DNA of 41,491 nt, taken from a virus. Numbering within the stretch: the stretch's first letter is position 1; every line of letters begins with the position of its first letter. Location: positions 1 through 41,491 of IMG/VR virus record IMGVR_UViG_3300042115_000064; one strand, 5' to 3'. The position numbers and the translations under genes were made by a program. The notes under the pieces are model-generated. The model was not told where the DNA came from. It did not search any database and saw only the letters and a program-made list of their open reading frames with translations. This document shows, piece after piece, positions 22,825-30,606 of this stretch.

Positions 22825-24020
22825 TCTTCCGACCTTCCCCATACCAACACTCCTTGCCGCGATCGCGGCTGTGGCTTGTTGCCCCGGAAGAAGTCGAACG
22901 AGCCCCATACGCCACCTGGCAGCACTTCGGCGATGACGGTCAACGCATAGCGCTTCGCCGCCGCGCCTTCACCGTCGGTCACTTCAACCCGCTTGACGTA
23001 GTAGCGGCGCAGGCCGACCTTGCCGGCGTCGTTCTGGGCGAAGTTGGCCCAGATCTCGAACGGTGCCTGGATGGTCTCGGCCAGGAGCGGCAGGTACTTC
23101 TCCCGACCATCCAGGCGCGAGGGCTTCTCCAGCCAGTGCTCGATCACCTGGTCGGTCAACAGCACCGGGTCGCCTGCGGGATCGCGCAGCGTGGAGGTCT
23201 CGCCGTACAGCTCCCGCCAAACCTGGCGCACGCGCTGCGGGTCGCGGATGCCGCTGGCCAGGGGCTGAGCTGCGGCAGCATCAAGCGGAACCTGCGCCGG
23301 TCGCCCGTACTCCGCTGCGGTCTTGCCCGGCAGCTCGGACCACTTCGCCGCTGCATCCTTGGCTAGGGCGGCGTCGGCGATCTGGCGACCGTTGGCTGCA
23401 TGCCCCACGTGATAGGCCCACTCCGGTGGCGGGTCACCGAGGACGGCGGCAGGTCGTTCGCTGACCTTCCAGCGCATCGCGCGCATCTTGGCCTCGGACA
23501 CGCCGATCACCGTGCAGTGGCAGCCCCAGCCGTTCGGCGTGTAGTGCGTTTCCCACCATGGATCGGTCGACGGCAGGATGATTCCGTCCCACGCCTTGTG
23601 CTGCTCGCGGGGATTGCGCACGGTGTTGTGCTTGTAGCGCAGGTAGGGGAAGTGGCGCAGCGTCTCCCAGCGGCCCGCCTGGTAGGCGGTCCGAATGTTG
23701 GTGTTGTAGATGACTGCCGTGCGCCAGGCCTGGCCGCCAGGACTGCCTTCGCCGGTCCAGCCAACCCAGCCGTTGCGCTTGACGATTTCACGGAACCTGG
23801 CGCGGAAGTCTTCCAGGGTCTCGCCTTTCGTGATGGCAGCGTCGACTGCCTCGCGCAGGTCCGTCAGCAGGGCGTCACGGGTGGCGCCGGCAACGACGAA
23901 TGCCCGCGCGTGCTGTCCCTGCCAGAGATCGTTCCAGCGCCTGGTCGGCAGATTGACCTTGTCGCGGAAGTAACGCTCTGCCTCGGGCAGGCTTCCGAAG
24001 TTGCCCCGGATCTCAGCCAC
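22821..24020 (-). CDS. Minor head protein (Mu gpF/SPP1 gp7 family) with C-terminal PBECR-like domain
   Basis: 399 residues if it starts at the GTG at 24020, which has GGAAGA upstream and a short overlap with the portal gene; ATGs at 24038 or 24086 are alternatives. It is a minor head component needed for DNA entry and head assembly. The Mu_F core spans about 10-175 (ERYFRDKVNLPTRRWNDLW, WRTAVIYNTNIRTAYQAGRW, YTPNGWGCHCTVIGVSE). The extra C-terminal block (about 285-399: VIEHWL, KYLPLLAETIQAPFEIWANF, RRYYVKRVEV, VIAEVLPGGVWGSFDFF) resembles the PBECR family of phage-borne Barnase/EndoU/ColicinE5/RelE-like nuclease domains. Confidence 0.88.
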   Translation of the reverse strand: MAEIRGNFGSLPEAERYFRDKVNLPTRRWNDLWQGQHARAFVVAGATRDALLTDLREAVDAAITKGETLEDFRARFREIVKRNGWVGWTGEGSPGGQAWRTAVIYNTNIRTAYQAGRWETLRHFPYLRYKHNTVRNPREQHKAWDGIILPSTDPWWETHYTPNGWGCHCTVIGVSEAKMRAMRWKVSERPAAVLGDPPPEWAYHVGHAANGRQIADAALAKDAAAKWSELPGKTAAEYGRPAQVPLDAAAAQPLASGIRDPQRVRQVWRELYGETSTLRDPAGDPVLLTDQVIEHWLEKPSRLDGREKYLPLLAETIQAPFEIWANFAQNDAGKVGLRRYYVKRVEVTDGEGAAAKRYALTVIAEVLPGGVWGSFDFFRGNKPQPRSRQGVLVWGRSEE

Positions 24021-25596
24021 GGCTGTCTTCCAGCGCATCGAACATGCCAGCAGCGCCGCCGATCGCCAGCGCGTGCTGCATGGCACGGGTGAACTGATCG
24101 GCGCTCATCGATGGCAGCAGATCGAGCAGACCCTGTCGGATGTGTTCCAGGTCCGGGGCGGTATCGACCAGCTGCTGGATCTTCTCGACCCAGTCGGAAA
24201 TCAACGGATCGATCTCGCCGCCCACCAAGGCAGCAAGCTGGTCCTCCCGGTCCCGGCCACGGCCGCCCTGCACGGTCGCCACCGCCAGGCCGGCCTGGGT
24301 GAGCGCGGCCACGCCTGCAGGAGGCGAGACAGCGCCGTCGATCAGCACAGGCTCATTGGGGCCGGCCTCTGGAATGCCCAGCTCGGTGTGGACCCAGGCC
24401 GGATTGATCCGCATGCCCAGTTTGACCAGCGGAGGCAGCGCCGTGGCGTATGCGCCGATGTCCTTGGTCTCTGCCAGGTCGAAGGTGAAGCGCGGGCAGC
24501 GCCGGCGATCGCCCTGCGGAATGAGGCCGTTCAACATCGCCAGCGGATAGATCAGGTCGCGCGTCAGCGTGGTGGCCACCTGCTTGGCGTCGGCATCCTT
24601 CAGCTCCTTGCGTACCTCGTTGTGCACCTCGCCCAGGGCGTTGGTGCTGCTCTTGCCATCAGCCTGGCTGGTCAGCGTACCGCCCAGAATGGCCTTGCTC
24701 TGGCTGCGTTCGCACCAGCTGATCATCAGCTCGAATGCCTTGGGGTCACCTTCGGCAACGGCGGGGAAGTCCATGGTCATCCCTTCGGGGATGATGCCGG
24801 CCGCGTTGTGGCCGATCTGCATCAGCGCCCGGAGCAGCGTCAGCTTCTCCTTCTCGGATGCACCAGGCGGATACTTACCGATGCGCATCGGGATGCCGTA
24901 AATCTCCAGGAACTCGGCCAGGTCGCCGACGCTGTAGTTCTTGAACAGGTACGGCCACACCAGCACACGGAACAATGCGGAGCGCTCCAGATAGCCACTC
25001 TTCGCAGCGTGCGTATGGGTGATCCAGCCATAGGGCTGCAGCGCTTCGCCATCGCCGCCACCCACCCGCAGACGGATTTCCTGCTGATAGCCGCGCTTGA
25101 ACTGGAACCAGCTCTGCGGCCGGTGCAGGATCGACTTGGGCTGCCACTCGGCGCCCAAGCGCTGCCACTCGATCTCCTGGCAAGCAAAGCCCTTGCCGAT
25201 CGCGTCGGTGGTGTCGAAGAAGATGCCTTCCAGGTTGTCCATCGACTCCAGCACTTCCTGCAGCTGCTCGGCATTCTTCTTCTCGACCGCGCTGGCGTTC
25301 TTGGGTGGTGCGATCTTCCAGGACAGACTGGCCACGGCGCGGCGTCGCTTGGACATCTCGGAATAGATGTGGGCGTCGCGCTCTTCCATGTCCTCGAACA
25401 GCTCGTACTGTCGGATGACGTCGCCTTGCTCGGCGGCCAGCATGATCGCGGCCAGGCGCGAGGGCGTCAGGCCGCGCGAAGGGTGCCCTTGGAACTCACG
25501 CTGCAGCTGGAGCGCGTGGGCAGTTTGCGGCTCGGCCAGCTCGGTGATGCGGAAGGGCTGGCCATCGGGGCCGAGGATGCGGGAGTTGTTCACCAT
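24013..25596 (-). CDS. Portal protein (DUF935, Mu gp29-like)
   Basis: 527 residues. It forms the dodecameric ring through which DNA enters and leaves the head. Family wording: SRLAAIMLAAEQGDVIRQYELFEDMEERDAHIYSEMSKRRRAV (about 46-88), GKGFACQEIEWQRLGAEWQP, YGIPMRIGKYPPGASEKEKLTLLRALMQIG, and SQSKAILGGTLTSQADGKSSTNALGEVHNEVRKEL. The length is normal for DUF935. Its start overlaps the terminase stop by 7 bp. Confidence 0.95.
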   Translation of the reverse strand: MVNNSRILGPDGQPFRITELAEPQTAHALQLQREFQGHPSRGLTPSRLAAIMLAAEQGDVIRQYELFEDMEERDAHIYSEMSKRRRAVASLSWKIAPPKNASAVEKKNAEQLQEVLESMDNLEGIFFDTTDAIGKGFACQEIEWQRLGAEWQPKSILHRPQSWFQFKRGYQQEIRLRVGGGDGEALQPYGWITHTHAAKSGYLERSALFRVLVWPYLFKNYSVGDLAEFLEIYGIPMRIGKYPPGASEKEKLTLLRALMQIGHNAAGIIPEGMTMDFPAVAEGDPKAFELMISWCERSQSKAILGGTLTSQADGKSSTNALGEVHNEVRKELKDADAKQVATTLTRDLIYPLAMLNGLIPQGDRRRCPRFTFDLAETKDIGAYATALPPLVKLGMRINPAWVHTELGIPEAGPNEPVLIDGAVSPPAGVAALTQAGLAVATVQGGRGRDREDQLAALVGGEIDPLISDWVEKIQQLVDTAPDLEHIRQGLLDLLPSMSADQFTRAMQHALAIGGAAGMFDALEDSRG

Positions 25597-27236
25597 GCTT
25601 CAGGTTCCGGAATAGAGAGGTCGTAGCCGTCATGTGAGACGGTGTCGTAGCCGCGGCTGCTACGCGGCATGGGCGTCCATGCCATTTCCGCACCTGGGTG
25701 CCGGCTTGCGTAGTACATGAGGGCAATGGCGATGCCGGCATCGCCGTGGCGCTGCCCACCGTCCTTGCCGGTGGAGCGCTCAGGCACGCGGGCAACGCCC
25801 TTGATCATCTTGATGGCGCGCAGGTCGCCCAGAACGTCCTTGTCGCGCGGGACGGCGATGGTGTCGTCCTCGAATGCCTGCTTCAGTGGAGGCATGTTCT
25901 CGCGGTACCAGGTCTCCGTTGCCATGACGAGGGCGACACGGCTGTACCCGAACTCCTGGGCGAGGAACTCGGCCACGGCGTTGCCGTTGCCGCGCGCATC
26001 CACCGCTGCCTTGACGAAGCGCGGCAGGCGCTTGATGACGTACTGGGCCACCTGGTCCTGCTGCTTGTGCGGCATGTTCCGCAACTCCAGCAGGAACGGG
26101 ATGCGGCGACGCAGGTTCTGCTCGATCTGCGCTGGCACCATGACGGTCAGATCGCCCGAACGGCCGAAGTCCTGCCCGAACACGCTCTGCAGCTCCGGGT
26201 CCAGTGCGTCCAGTAGCGGGCCGACTTCTAGATCCAGCCATTCCTGGACGGCAGTGCGGCGCGCGTTATCTGACTGCTGCTCGAAGCCCTTGGGGCAGGT
26301 GTAGCGCAGGACCGGTGCGCCGTACATGCGCTGTTCGACCAGGGCTGTGGTCAGCCACGCGCCCGAGCCTTGACTTGGCACAACGTCCAGCTCTTCCTCG
26401 GCTGCCGAGCCGTAGAAGGCATAGACGCTGGCAACCCAAACGGCCTGGGCATCCACGTTCCATACCGCGCCCTTGCGCATGCAGACGCGGCCGTACAAAC
26501 CCTGCTCGACAGCTTCCATAAACGTGATGCGGTGGACGCTGCCCTTTCGGCCACCCGCCCGGATCTCGTTCACCAGCTCGTTGAACGGATTTTGATCGCC
26601 GTCATGGGTGCTGATAACACGGACCTTGCCGCCCCAGATCAGCAGCGCCAGGGCGGCCTTCAGCAGTTCACCCAGGGCGCCGTGGAATGCGGCCTCATCG
26701 ATGACCACCACGCCCTGCTTGCCGCGCAGGTTGGCCGGACGCGAGGACAGGGCCACGATGCGGAAGCCGCTGGCAAAGCGGATGGTGTAGGTCTTGATCG
26801 ACTTTTCATCGTCGCCATCCTTGAAGACTTCTTCGCCTTCCTCGACGTCTTCGGCCACCTGGTTGAACACGCGCGCCCACATGGCGCAGGCCTCGATGTA
26901 CTCGATGGCCATGTCCATGTTGTAGCCGATGTAGTACACGTTCATCCCGCCGCCCTGGCGGGACTTGGCGGCGGTCAGCACGTTGTCTGATGCTTCGGCC
27001 CAAGTGAGGCCTACGCGTCGGCTCTTCTCGGCCACCTTCAGGTCGCTGTCATCGGCAACCCAGTCCTGCTGGTACTTCAGCAGCACAGCGTCGATCGCGC
27101 TGTTGACCTCGACGGCGAGCGATGCCGGCAGTTCGTCCCGCAGCAGATCCTTGGCACGATCAGCCCGGTGGACGGCTTCCGCCAGCGGGGTCTTGGTTGG
27201 CGCAGCCTTCGGGCGCGCGGCGCTTGCGATGACCAT
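25590..27236 (-). CDS. Terminase large subunit (Mu gp28-like)
   Basis: 548 residues. ATP-driven packaging motor and nuclease. ATPase: Walker-A-like EKSRRVGLT (70-78), Walker B VVVIDEAA (176-183), coupling motif VISTHDG (207-213). RNase H-like nuclease: D356 in FGQDFGRSGD, D413 in AVDARG. Mu-type phages package headfuls starting in the phage end and running into host DNA. Adjacent to its small subunit, whose stop overlaps its ATG at 27236. Confidence 0.95.
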   Translation of the reverse strand: MVIASAARPKAAPTKTPLAEAVHRADRAKDLLRDELPASLAVEVNSAIDAVLLKYQQDWVADDSDLKVAEKSRRVGLTWAEASDNVLTAAKSRQGGGMNVYYIGYNMDMAIEYIEACAMWARVFNQVAEDVEEGEEVFKDGDDEKSIKTYTIRFASGFRIVALSSRPANLRGKQGVVVIDEAAFHGALGELLKAALALLIWGGKVRVISTHDGDQNPFNELVNEIRAGGRKGSVHRITFMEAVEQGLYGRVCMRKGAVWNVDAQAVWVASVYAFYGSAAEEELDVVPSQGSGAWLTTALVEQRMYGAPVLRYTCPKGFEQQSDNARRTAVQEWLDLEVGPLLDALDPELQSVFGQDFGRSGDLTVMVPAQIEQNLRRRIPFLLELRNMPHKQQDQVAQYVIKRLPRFVKAAVDARGNGNAVAEFLAQEFGYSRVALVMATETWYRENMPPLKQAFEDDTIAVPRDKDVLGDLRAIKMIKGVARVPERSTGKDGGQRHGDAGIAIALMYYASRHPGAEMAWTPMPRSSRGYDTVSHDGYDLSIPEPEAW

Positions 27237-27802
27237 CAGCCGATTCCCAGGATCTTCTTGCGGAACTCGTTGGCCCGCTCTTCGGACAGGCCGCCCGACT
27301 TGACGACGTTGTCCAGCTTCGCGGCCTGCTCGCGCTGCAGGGCCTCGCGGGCCTCCTGCGCGACCGCGCGGCGGACGTTGACGCTCATCCGCTGGGTGTT
27401 CATCGCGTCGTTGGCAGCACGCGCCAACTTGCGGATGTCCTCGATGCTGGTTTCGTCGCTTTCGTGCGCTTTCAGCGCCGCGTTGGTTGCCAGAGTGGTG
27501 ATGGCGTGACCCAACAGTGCGCCGGCCTTCTCGCCGACACCTTCGCCCAGCTCGCCCACCACCGCCTGGGCGGCAGCCTCGATGTCCCGCATGCGGGCGG
27601 TCATGGCTGAGATGCCCTGGTGATAGCGATGCAGCGCCGATTTCGATACTTCCGCTGCCGGCTCACCTGGAAACGTCTGTTGCAGCTCGGCGATCATCTC
27701 CGCCAACGTCAGGCGGTCCTCGCGGAGCAGGCGCTCCACATGGGCGCGCTGCTCGGGCGGCAGACGCTGGATGCTGGACTTTCCGCGACGTGGGGCAGTC
27801 AT
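27236..27802 (-). CDS. Terminase small subunit-like (DUF3486, Mu gp27-like)
   Basis: 188 residues. Starts MTAPRRGKSSIQRLPPEQRAHVERLLREDRLTLAEMIAEL and includes a helix-turn-helix-like stretch (VSKSALHRYHQGISAMTARM). A long helical C-terminal part ends AEEL-free with SEERANEFRKKILGIG. DUF3486 sits before the Mu-type large terminase and is taken to be the DNA-recognition subunit. The neighbour order matches other Mu-like phages. Confidence 0.9.
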   Translation of the reverse strand: MTAPRRGKSSIQRLPPEQRAHVERLLREDRLTLAEMIAELQQTFPGEPAAEVSKSALHRYHQGISAMTARMRDIEAAAQAVVGELGEGVGEKAGALLGHAITTLATNAALKAHESDETSIEDIRKLARAANDAMNTQRMSVNVRRAVAQEAREALQREQAAKLDNVVKSGGLSEERANEFRKKILGIG

Positions 27803-27806
27803 GACG

Positions 27807-28112
27807 TTACCGCGCGCTCGGGCGGCGGACGCCGGGCACGAACGTCATGCCAGTGGCAACGTCCTGGCCGCGCTGGGTCAGTTCGGCCACCAGGACACCG
27901 GGGACCGCCTCGCTGACCCGCAGCAGGCCCTGCTCACCGAGCCAGGTCAGGTCCGTCAGGACATCGTCCCGGCTGCCCGCCACAGCCATGTGGTGCAGCC
28001 CCGCGTGCAGCGTGGAGCTGTTGGCGCGGTAGCCATTCTGTTCTGCCAGCAGGCGCAGCAGCACCAGGCGGCGGTCCTCGCGCATGCGCTCGGCAAAGGT
28101 CTTCTGGGTCAT
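27807..28112 (-). CDS. VpaChn25_0724-like phage protein (winged-helix type)
   Basis: 101 residues from the ATG at 28112 (MTQKTFAERMREDRRLVLLR), which overlaps the DUF2730 stop (TGATG). The pattern LRLLAEQNGYRANSSTLHAGLHHMAVAGSRDDVLTDLTWLGEQGLLRV looks like a winged helix-turn-helix. In Mu-like phages this family always lies between DUF2730 and DUF3486. Its role is unknown; DNA binding in packaging or late control is possible. Confidence 0.82.
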   Translation of the reverse strand: MTQKTFAERMREDRRLVLLRLLAEQNGYRANSSTLHAGLHHMAVAGSRDDVLTDLTWLGEQGLLRVSEAVPGVLVAELTQRGQDVATGMTFVPGVRRPSAR

Positions 28113-28387
28113 CAATCTTTCTCCAACAGATGGGTTTGGACGGTCATCAGCATTTCGTTCGTCGTTTCGAGCTGGACCTCCAGCGTCACCAGGCGCTCGA
28201 ACACTCGCTGGACTTCTTGGCGGGAAAGGTGGTGCTGGTAGTTCACCTCCAGTTTTGTGACGCGGTCGGCCAGGCCTGAGTGGCGCCACCACAGAACGAT
28301 CCCCACCAGGAGGTTGATCGACACCAGGCCTGCGACCAGCACCAGGAGCCCCACCACCATCGGCCCGGCCATGACGGGGTCGCTCAT
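28112..28387 (-). CDS. DUF2730 membrane protein (Mu gp25-like)
   Basis: 91 residues from the ATG at 28387. There is one transmembrane helix (about 9-34, VVGLLVLVAGLVSINLLVGIVLWW). A coiled coil follows (LADRVTKLEVNYQHHLSRQEVQRVFERLVTLEVQLETTNEML). This is the DUF2730 layout. Coupled to both neighbours by 4-bp or 1-bp overlaps. Function unknown; its place beside lysis and packaging genes is conserved. Confidence 0.85.
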   Translation of the reverse strand: MSDPVMAGPMVVGLLVLVAGLVSINLLVGIVLWWRHSGLADRVTKLEVNYQHHLSRQEVQRVFERLVTLEVQLETTNEMLMTVQTHLLEKD

Positions 28388-28605
28388 CGGGTCTCCAGCG
28401 CGCCAGCGCATGTCACGCAGCGGCGGGTCCGAGGCACGGCGCGCTGTCGGGCTTCTGGGATGCTGGTACCGCAGTCCACGCAATCCATCGGCGTCAGGAT
28501 TGCGGGCGGTCCGGCCAGGTACGCGTCACGCGCGAGCCGGTTGCGTTCGTGTTCTTCCCAGGCTCTTGCGTCGACCTCACCGGCCATATCAGCGTCGTCT
28601 TGCAC
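28384..28605 (-). CDS. TraR/DksA-type zinc finger protein
   Basis: About 73 residues from a GTG at 28605 with a good AAGGAA site; an ATG at 28623 is the longer alternative. A charged N-terminal helix (DARAWEEHERNRLARDAYLAG) is followed by a C4 zinc finger, CVDCGTSIPEARQ...RCVTC, in the last third. This TraR/DksA fold acts on RNA polymerase through its secondary channel. It sits in the lysis/packaging operon of many Mu-like phages. Effects on late transcription are possible but unproven. Confidence 0.85.
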   Translation of the reverse strand: MQDDADMAGEVDARAWEEHERNRLARDAYLAGPPAILTPMDCVDCGTSIPEARQRAVPRTRRCVTCAGALETR

Positions 28606-28795
28606 TCGGGTGTTTCCTTCCATTGATCAGGTCGAAGAGATCAGCGGCGCAGCCCGCGTAGGCGCGCGCCTGGCCCTCCAGAGCGGCGGCGCGGTCGCCG
28701 CGCAGCTTCTTGGCTTCAGTTCTGCACCGCAGTGTCAGGTCGAGGTACTCGTTGCGCAGGGTTGCCAGGTCCTTCTCGGTTGCGCCCGCCATCAC
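28589..28795 (-). CDS. Small helical protein, hypothetical
   Basis: 68 residues: MMAGATEKDLATLRNEYLDL, then a basic helix KKLRGDRAAALEGQARAYAGCAADLFDLINGRK. No motif recognised. Its ATG at 28795 overlaps the Rz stop by 4 bp, and it overlaps the zinc finger gene at its 3' end. These couplings support real translation. Confidence 0.6.
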   Translation of the reverse strand: MMAGATEKDLATLRNEYLDLTLRCRTEAKKLRGDRAAALEGQARAYAGCAADLFDLINGRKHPSARRR

Positions 28796-29198
28796 CGCAG
28801 CCCGCCGCTCGAACCTGCGACTGCTCCAGCGCCCGGCAGTACCACTGCCATGCCGTTGCCTCCCAGTCGTCCGTGGCCAGGATCAACGCCCGGCCCCGTG
28901 CGCTGCAGTCGTGATACAGGGAGGCCACCAGGTCGTGGTTGCCCAGCAGGGTCGCCAGAAGGTCGTTGGGTGCCATCGGCAGCGTCGGGCATTCCTGCTT
29001 CAGGCTGGCCTGGATCGCGGGCGGGGGTGGCGGCGGCGGGCTTGCCTTGGTTGCTTTGGTTCCAGTGCTGCAGGACGTCAGCGCCAACGCGAGCAGCACG
29101 CAGCTCAGGGCGACGTTCAAGCAACGATTCCAGCGCCACCCGCTGGTCTTCGGTGAACCTGCGGTTCTCTTCACGGTTGTGCTCCAGGGATTCGGCAA
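28716..29198 (-). CDS. Outer-membrane spanin Rz1-like lipoprotein (embedded in Rz)
   Basis: Frame overlapping Rz almost completely, stop at 28716. It has a hydrophobic signal (about 28-42) ending in a lipobox LTSC (C43), then a polyproline run of seven P, then a periplasmic part with cysteines. That is the Rz1 layout. Lipidated Rz1 would pair with Rz across the periplasm to fuse the membranes at lysis. The first ATG (29198) gives a long 27-residue lead before the signal core, so a later non-ATG start is possible. The last about 25 residues overlap the next gene. Confidence 0.72.
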   Translation of the reverse strand: MPNPWSTTVKRTAGSPKTSGWRWNRCLNVALSCVLLALALTSCSTGTKATKASPPPPPPPAIQASLKQECPTLPMAPNDLLATLLGNHDLVASLYHDCSARGRALILATDDWEATAWQWYCRALEQSQVRAAGCGDGGRNREGPGNPAQRVPRPDTAVQN

Positions 29199-29442
29199 TG
29201 GTGTTCATGCGGTCGATCGCCTGGGCGTAGGCGATGGCCGTATCAGCGGCCCGCGTGTGCAGGTGGGTGAGCTGCTGCTCCAGGTCCTTGATGTACGCCT
29301 GGTGTTCCGCGCGATCCTTGATCGCCCGGCCACCCTCGGCCCAGCGGTTGCCTGCCCACAGGCCAGCGGCGATCGCCGTGGCCAGCAGCAGCGCGATGGC
29401 CAGGAGCTTTCCTGCCGTGGACTCAATCCGGCTCACTGACAT
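28792..29442 (-). CDS. Inner-membrane spanin Rz-like
   Basis: 216 residues from the ATG at 29442, which overlaps the transglycosylase stop. N-terminal membrane anchor at about 12-31 (KLLAIALLLATAIAAGLWAG), then a periplasmic coiled coil (RAEHQAYIKDLEQQLTHLHTRAADTAIAYAQAIDRM). It continues LLERRPELRAARVGADVLQHWNQSN, a common Rz ending. The G/P-rich C-terminal about 80 residues overlap Rz1. It joins with Rz1 to disrupt the outer membrane after peptidoglycan is cut. Confidence 0.8.
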   Translation of the reverse strand: MSVSRIESTAGKLLAIALLLATAIAAGLWAGNRWAEGGRAIKDRAEHQAYIKDLEQQLTHLHTRAADTAIAYAQAIDRMNTIAESLEHNREENRRFTEDQRVALESLLERRPELRAARVGADVLQHWNQSNQGKPAAATPARDPGQPEAGMPDAADGTQRPSGDPAGQPRPGGLPVSRLQRTGPGVDPGHGRLGGNGMAVVLPGAGAVAGSSGGLR

Positions 29443-30125
29443 GGGGAACTCCCCGGCCACCCGGCCGCGATGTAGGCCGGTTCCAGCACCAGCAAGATGC
29501 GTCGCGGATAGCCGATGTTCTCGCGGTGCGCCCAGTCGGCGCGCGCGCGGAACTTGGCGACCTGGTGCCAGTCGTTGGAATCGGCGCCGGCCGCATACGC
29601 CAGGCTGCGCTCGCGGTTCAGGGCCTTCTCGCCGCCGTTGTAGGCGCGGAAGGTGAAGGCCCAGCGGCTGCACTCGGACATCGTCCCGCCGCCGTACACC
29701 GCAACGCGGTCGAGCAGCCAGCGGTCGTACAGCGCCGCTGCCAGGATGGCCTGCTGTGCGTTCCAGGGATCGAACGCCGCCAGATCCTTGGGGAACACCG
29801 TCGCGATCCACGTTGCGGTCTTGGGCATGAACTGCGCGATGCCCTGGGCACCGACCGGTGAACGGGCGTCAGCGCGAAAGCCCGACTCCTGGTGCAACTG
29901 CGCGGCCAGGCGCGCCGGACTGCCGTGCACGCCCCAGGCTCGCGCGGCGGCCTGTTCGACACGATGGCGGTACAAGGCCGATGCAGGAGCGACACGGACT
30001 GCCGTCCGCTTCGGCTCCGCAGCCTGGGCGGCACGACAGCTGCCGATTGCCAGGACTGCAAGCACCGTCAGGACCGCCGCCGCCAGCAGCCGCAGCGCCC
30101 GGTCGGGGTAGCCGCGCCGACTCAT
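29433..30125 (-). CDS. Endolysin: lytic transglycosylase (SLT fold)
   Basis: 230 residues. A hydrophobic N-terminal segment (about 11-29) followed by AQA-AE suggests Sec export or a signal anchor; an IGSC sequence could also be a weak lipobox. The catalytic domain has the SLT signature: QESGF (E80 the likely catalytic acid), GAQGIAQFMPKTA and AYNGG. It cleaves the MurNAc-GlcNAc bond with anhydro-ring formation. Its start overlaps the holin stop (ATGA). Confidence 0.92.
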   Translation of the reverse strand: MSRRGYPDRALRLLAAAVLTVLAVLAIGSCRAAQAAEPKRTAVRVAPASALYRHRVEQAAARAWGVHGSPARLAAQLHQESGFRADARSPVGAQGIAQFMPKTATWIATVFPKDLAAFDPWNAQQAILAAALYDRWLLDRVAVYGGGTMSECSRWAFTFRAYNGGEKALNRERSLAYAAGADSNDWHQVAKFRARADWAHRENIGYPRRILLVLEPAYIAAGWPGSSPCQ

Positions 30126-30445
30126 CCGATCAACCCTGCCGCGATCATGGCTGCAGCGATCAGGGTCACCCTGCGCGTCTGCGCCATCGACTTCTCCAGC
30201 CCGTCCTGAAGGTGCCGGGGATCAGCGCCACGGAAGACGGTCAGGTCCACGCCGAAACCGATGGCCGCAGCCAGAGTCAGCTTGGAAGCGGCCCAGATAT
30301 AGGAGGCCACCAGCACGGGATTGATCAGGGCGACCACCGCCAGCAGGACCAGGCTGATTGCAAACCACAGCCAGATGTAGCCAATGCGGTCGAGCAGCGA
30401 CCCGATGGCCGAGGTGAGTCGCAGGATGGGGTTGTTGGGTTGCAT
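30122..30445 (-). CDS. Holin-like membrane protein
   Basis: 107 residues from the ATG at 30445, with GGAG 5 nt upstream; a GTG two codons earlier is an alternative. There are two clear hydrophobic stretches (about 21-42 YIWLWFAISLVLLAVVALINP; 43-65 VLVASYIWAASKLTLAAAIGF) and a C-terminal one (about 91-107). It lies directly before the transglycosylase and is the first gene of late unit 1. It would form lesions in the inner membrane to time lysis. Confidence 0.82.
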   Translation of the reverse strand: MQPNNPILRLTSAIGSLLDRIGYIWLWFAISLVLLAVVALINPVLVASYIWAASKLTLAAAIGFGVDLTVFRGADPRHLQDGLEKSMAQTRRVTLIAAAMIAAGLIG

Positions 30446-30540
30446 GTGCACTCCGCTGTTGTGGGTAGCGGGGTGCTTTGCTGTAGTTACGCCAAGCCAT
30501 CCCCCGGTCTACACAGAATCCGCGCGCGTGCGATGTGACT

Positions 30541-30560
30541 GGGAATAACATCCATCAATG
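30541..30560 (-). promoter_or_regulatory. Late promoter element, copy A (in front of lysis/packaging unit)
   Basis: The plus strand reads GGGAATAACATCCATCAATG. The core GGGAATAACATCC differs at one position from copy B. It lies about 95 bp upstream of the holin start and immediately after the early-operon terminator. It is the most diverged copy outside the core. Confidence 0.58.
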
Positions 30561-30586
30561 AAAAAGCCCCGCAGTTGCGGGGCTTT
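30561..30586 (-). terminator. Intrinsic terminator of the early operon
   Basis: A 10-bp stem AAAGCCCCGC (30563..30572) / GCGGGGCTTT (30577..30586) with a 4-nt loop is followed on the minus strand by TTTTTC. It lies 21 bp past the lipoprotein gene stop and separates early from late transcription. Confidence 0.9.
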
Positions 30587-30606
30587 CTGTTGTGAACCGT
30601 CGAGGG

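Noticed and set aside
24001-25626. 541-codon plus-strand frame opposite the portal gene
   Set aside because: Shadow of the DUF935 portal gene; no initiation signal and no recognisable domain.
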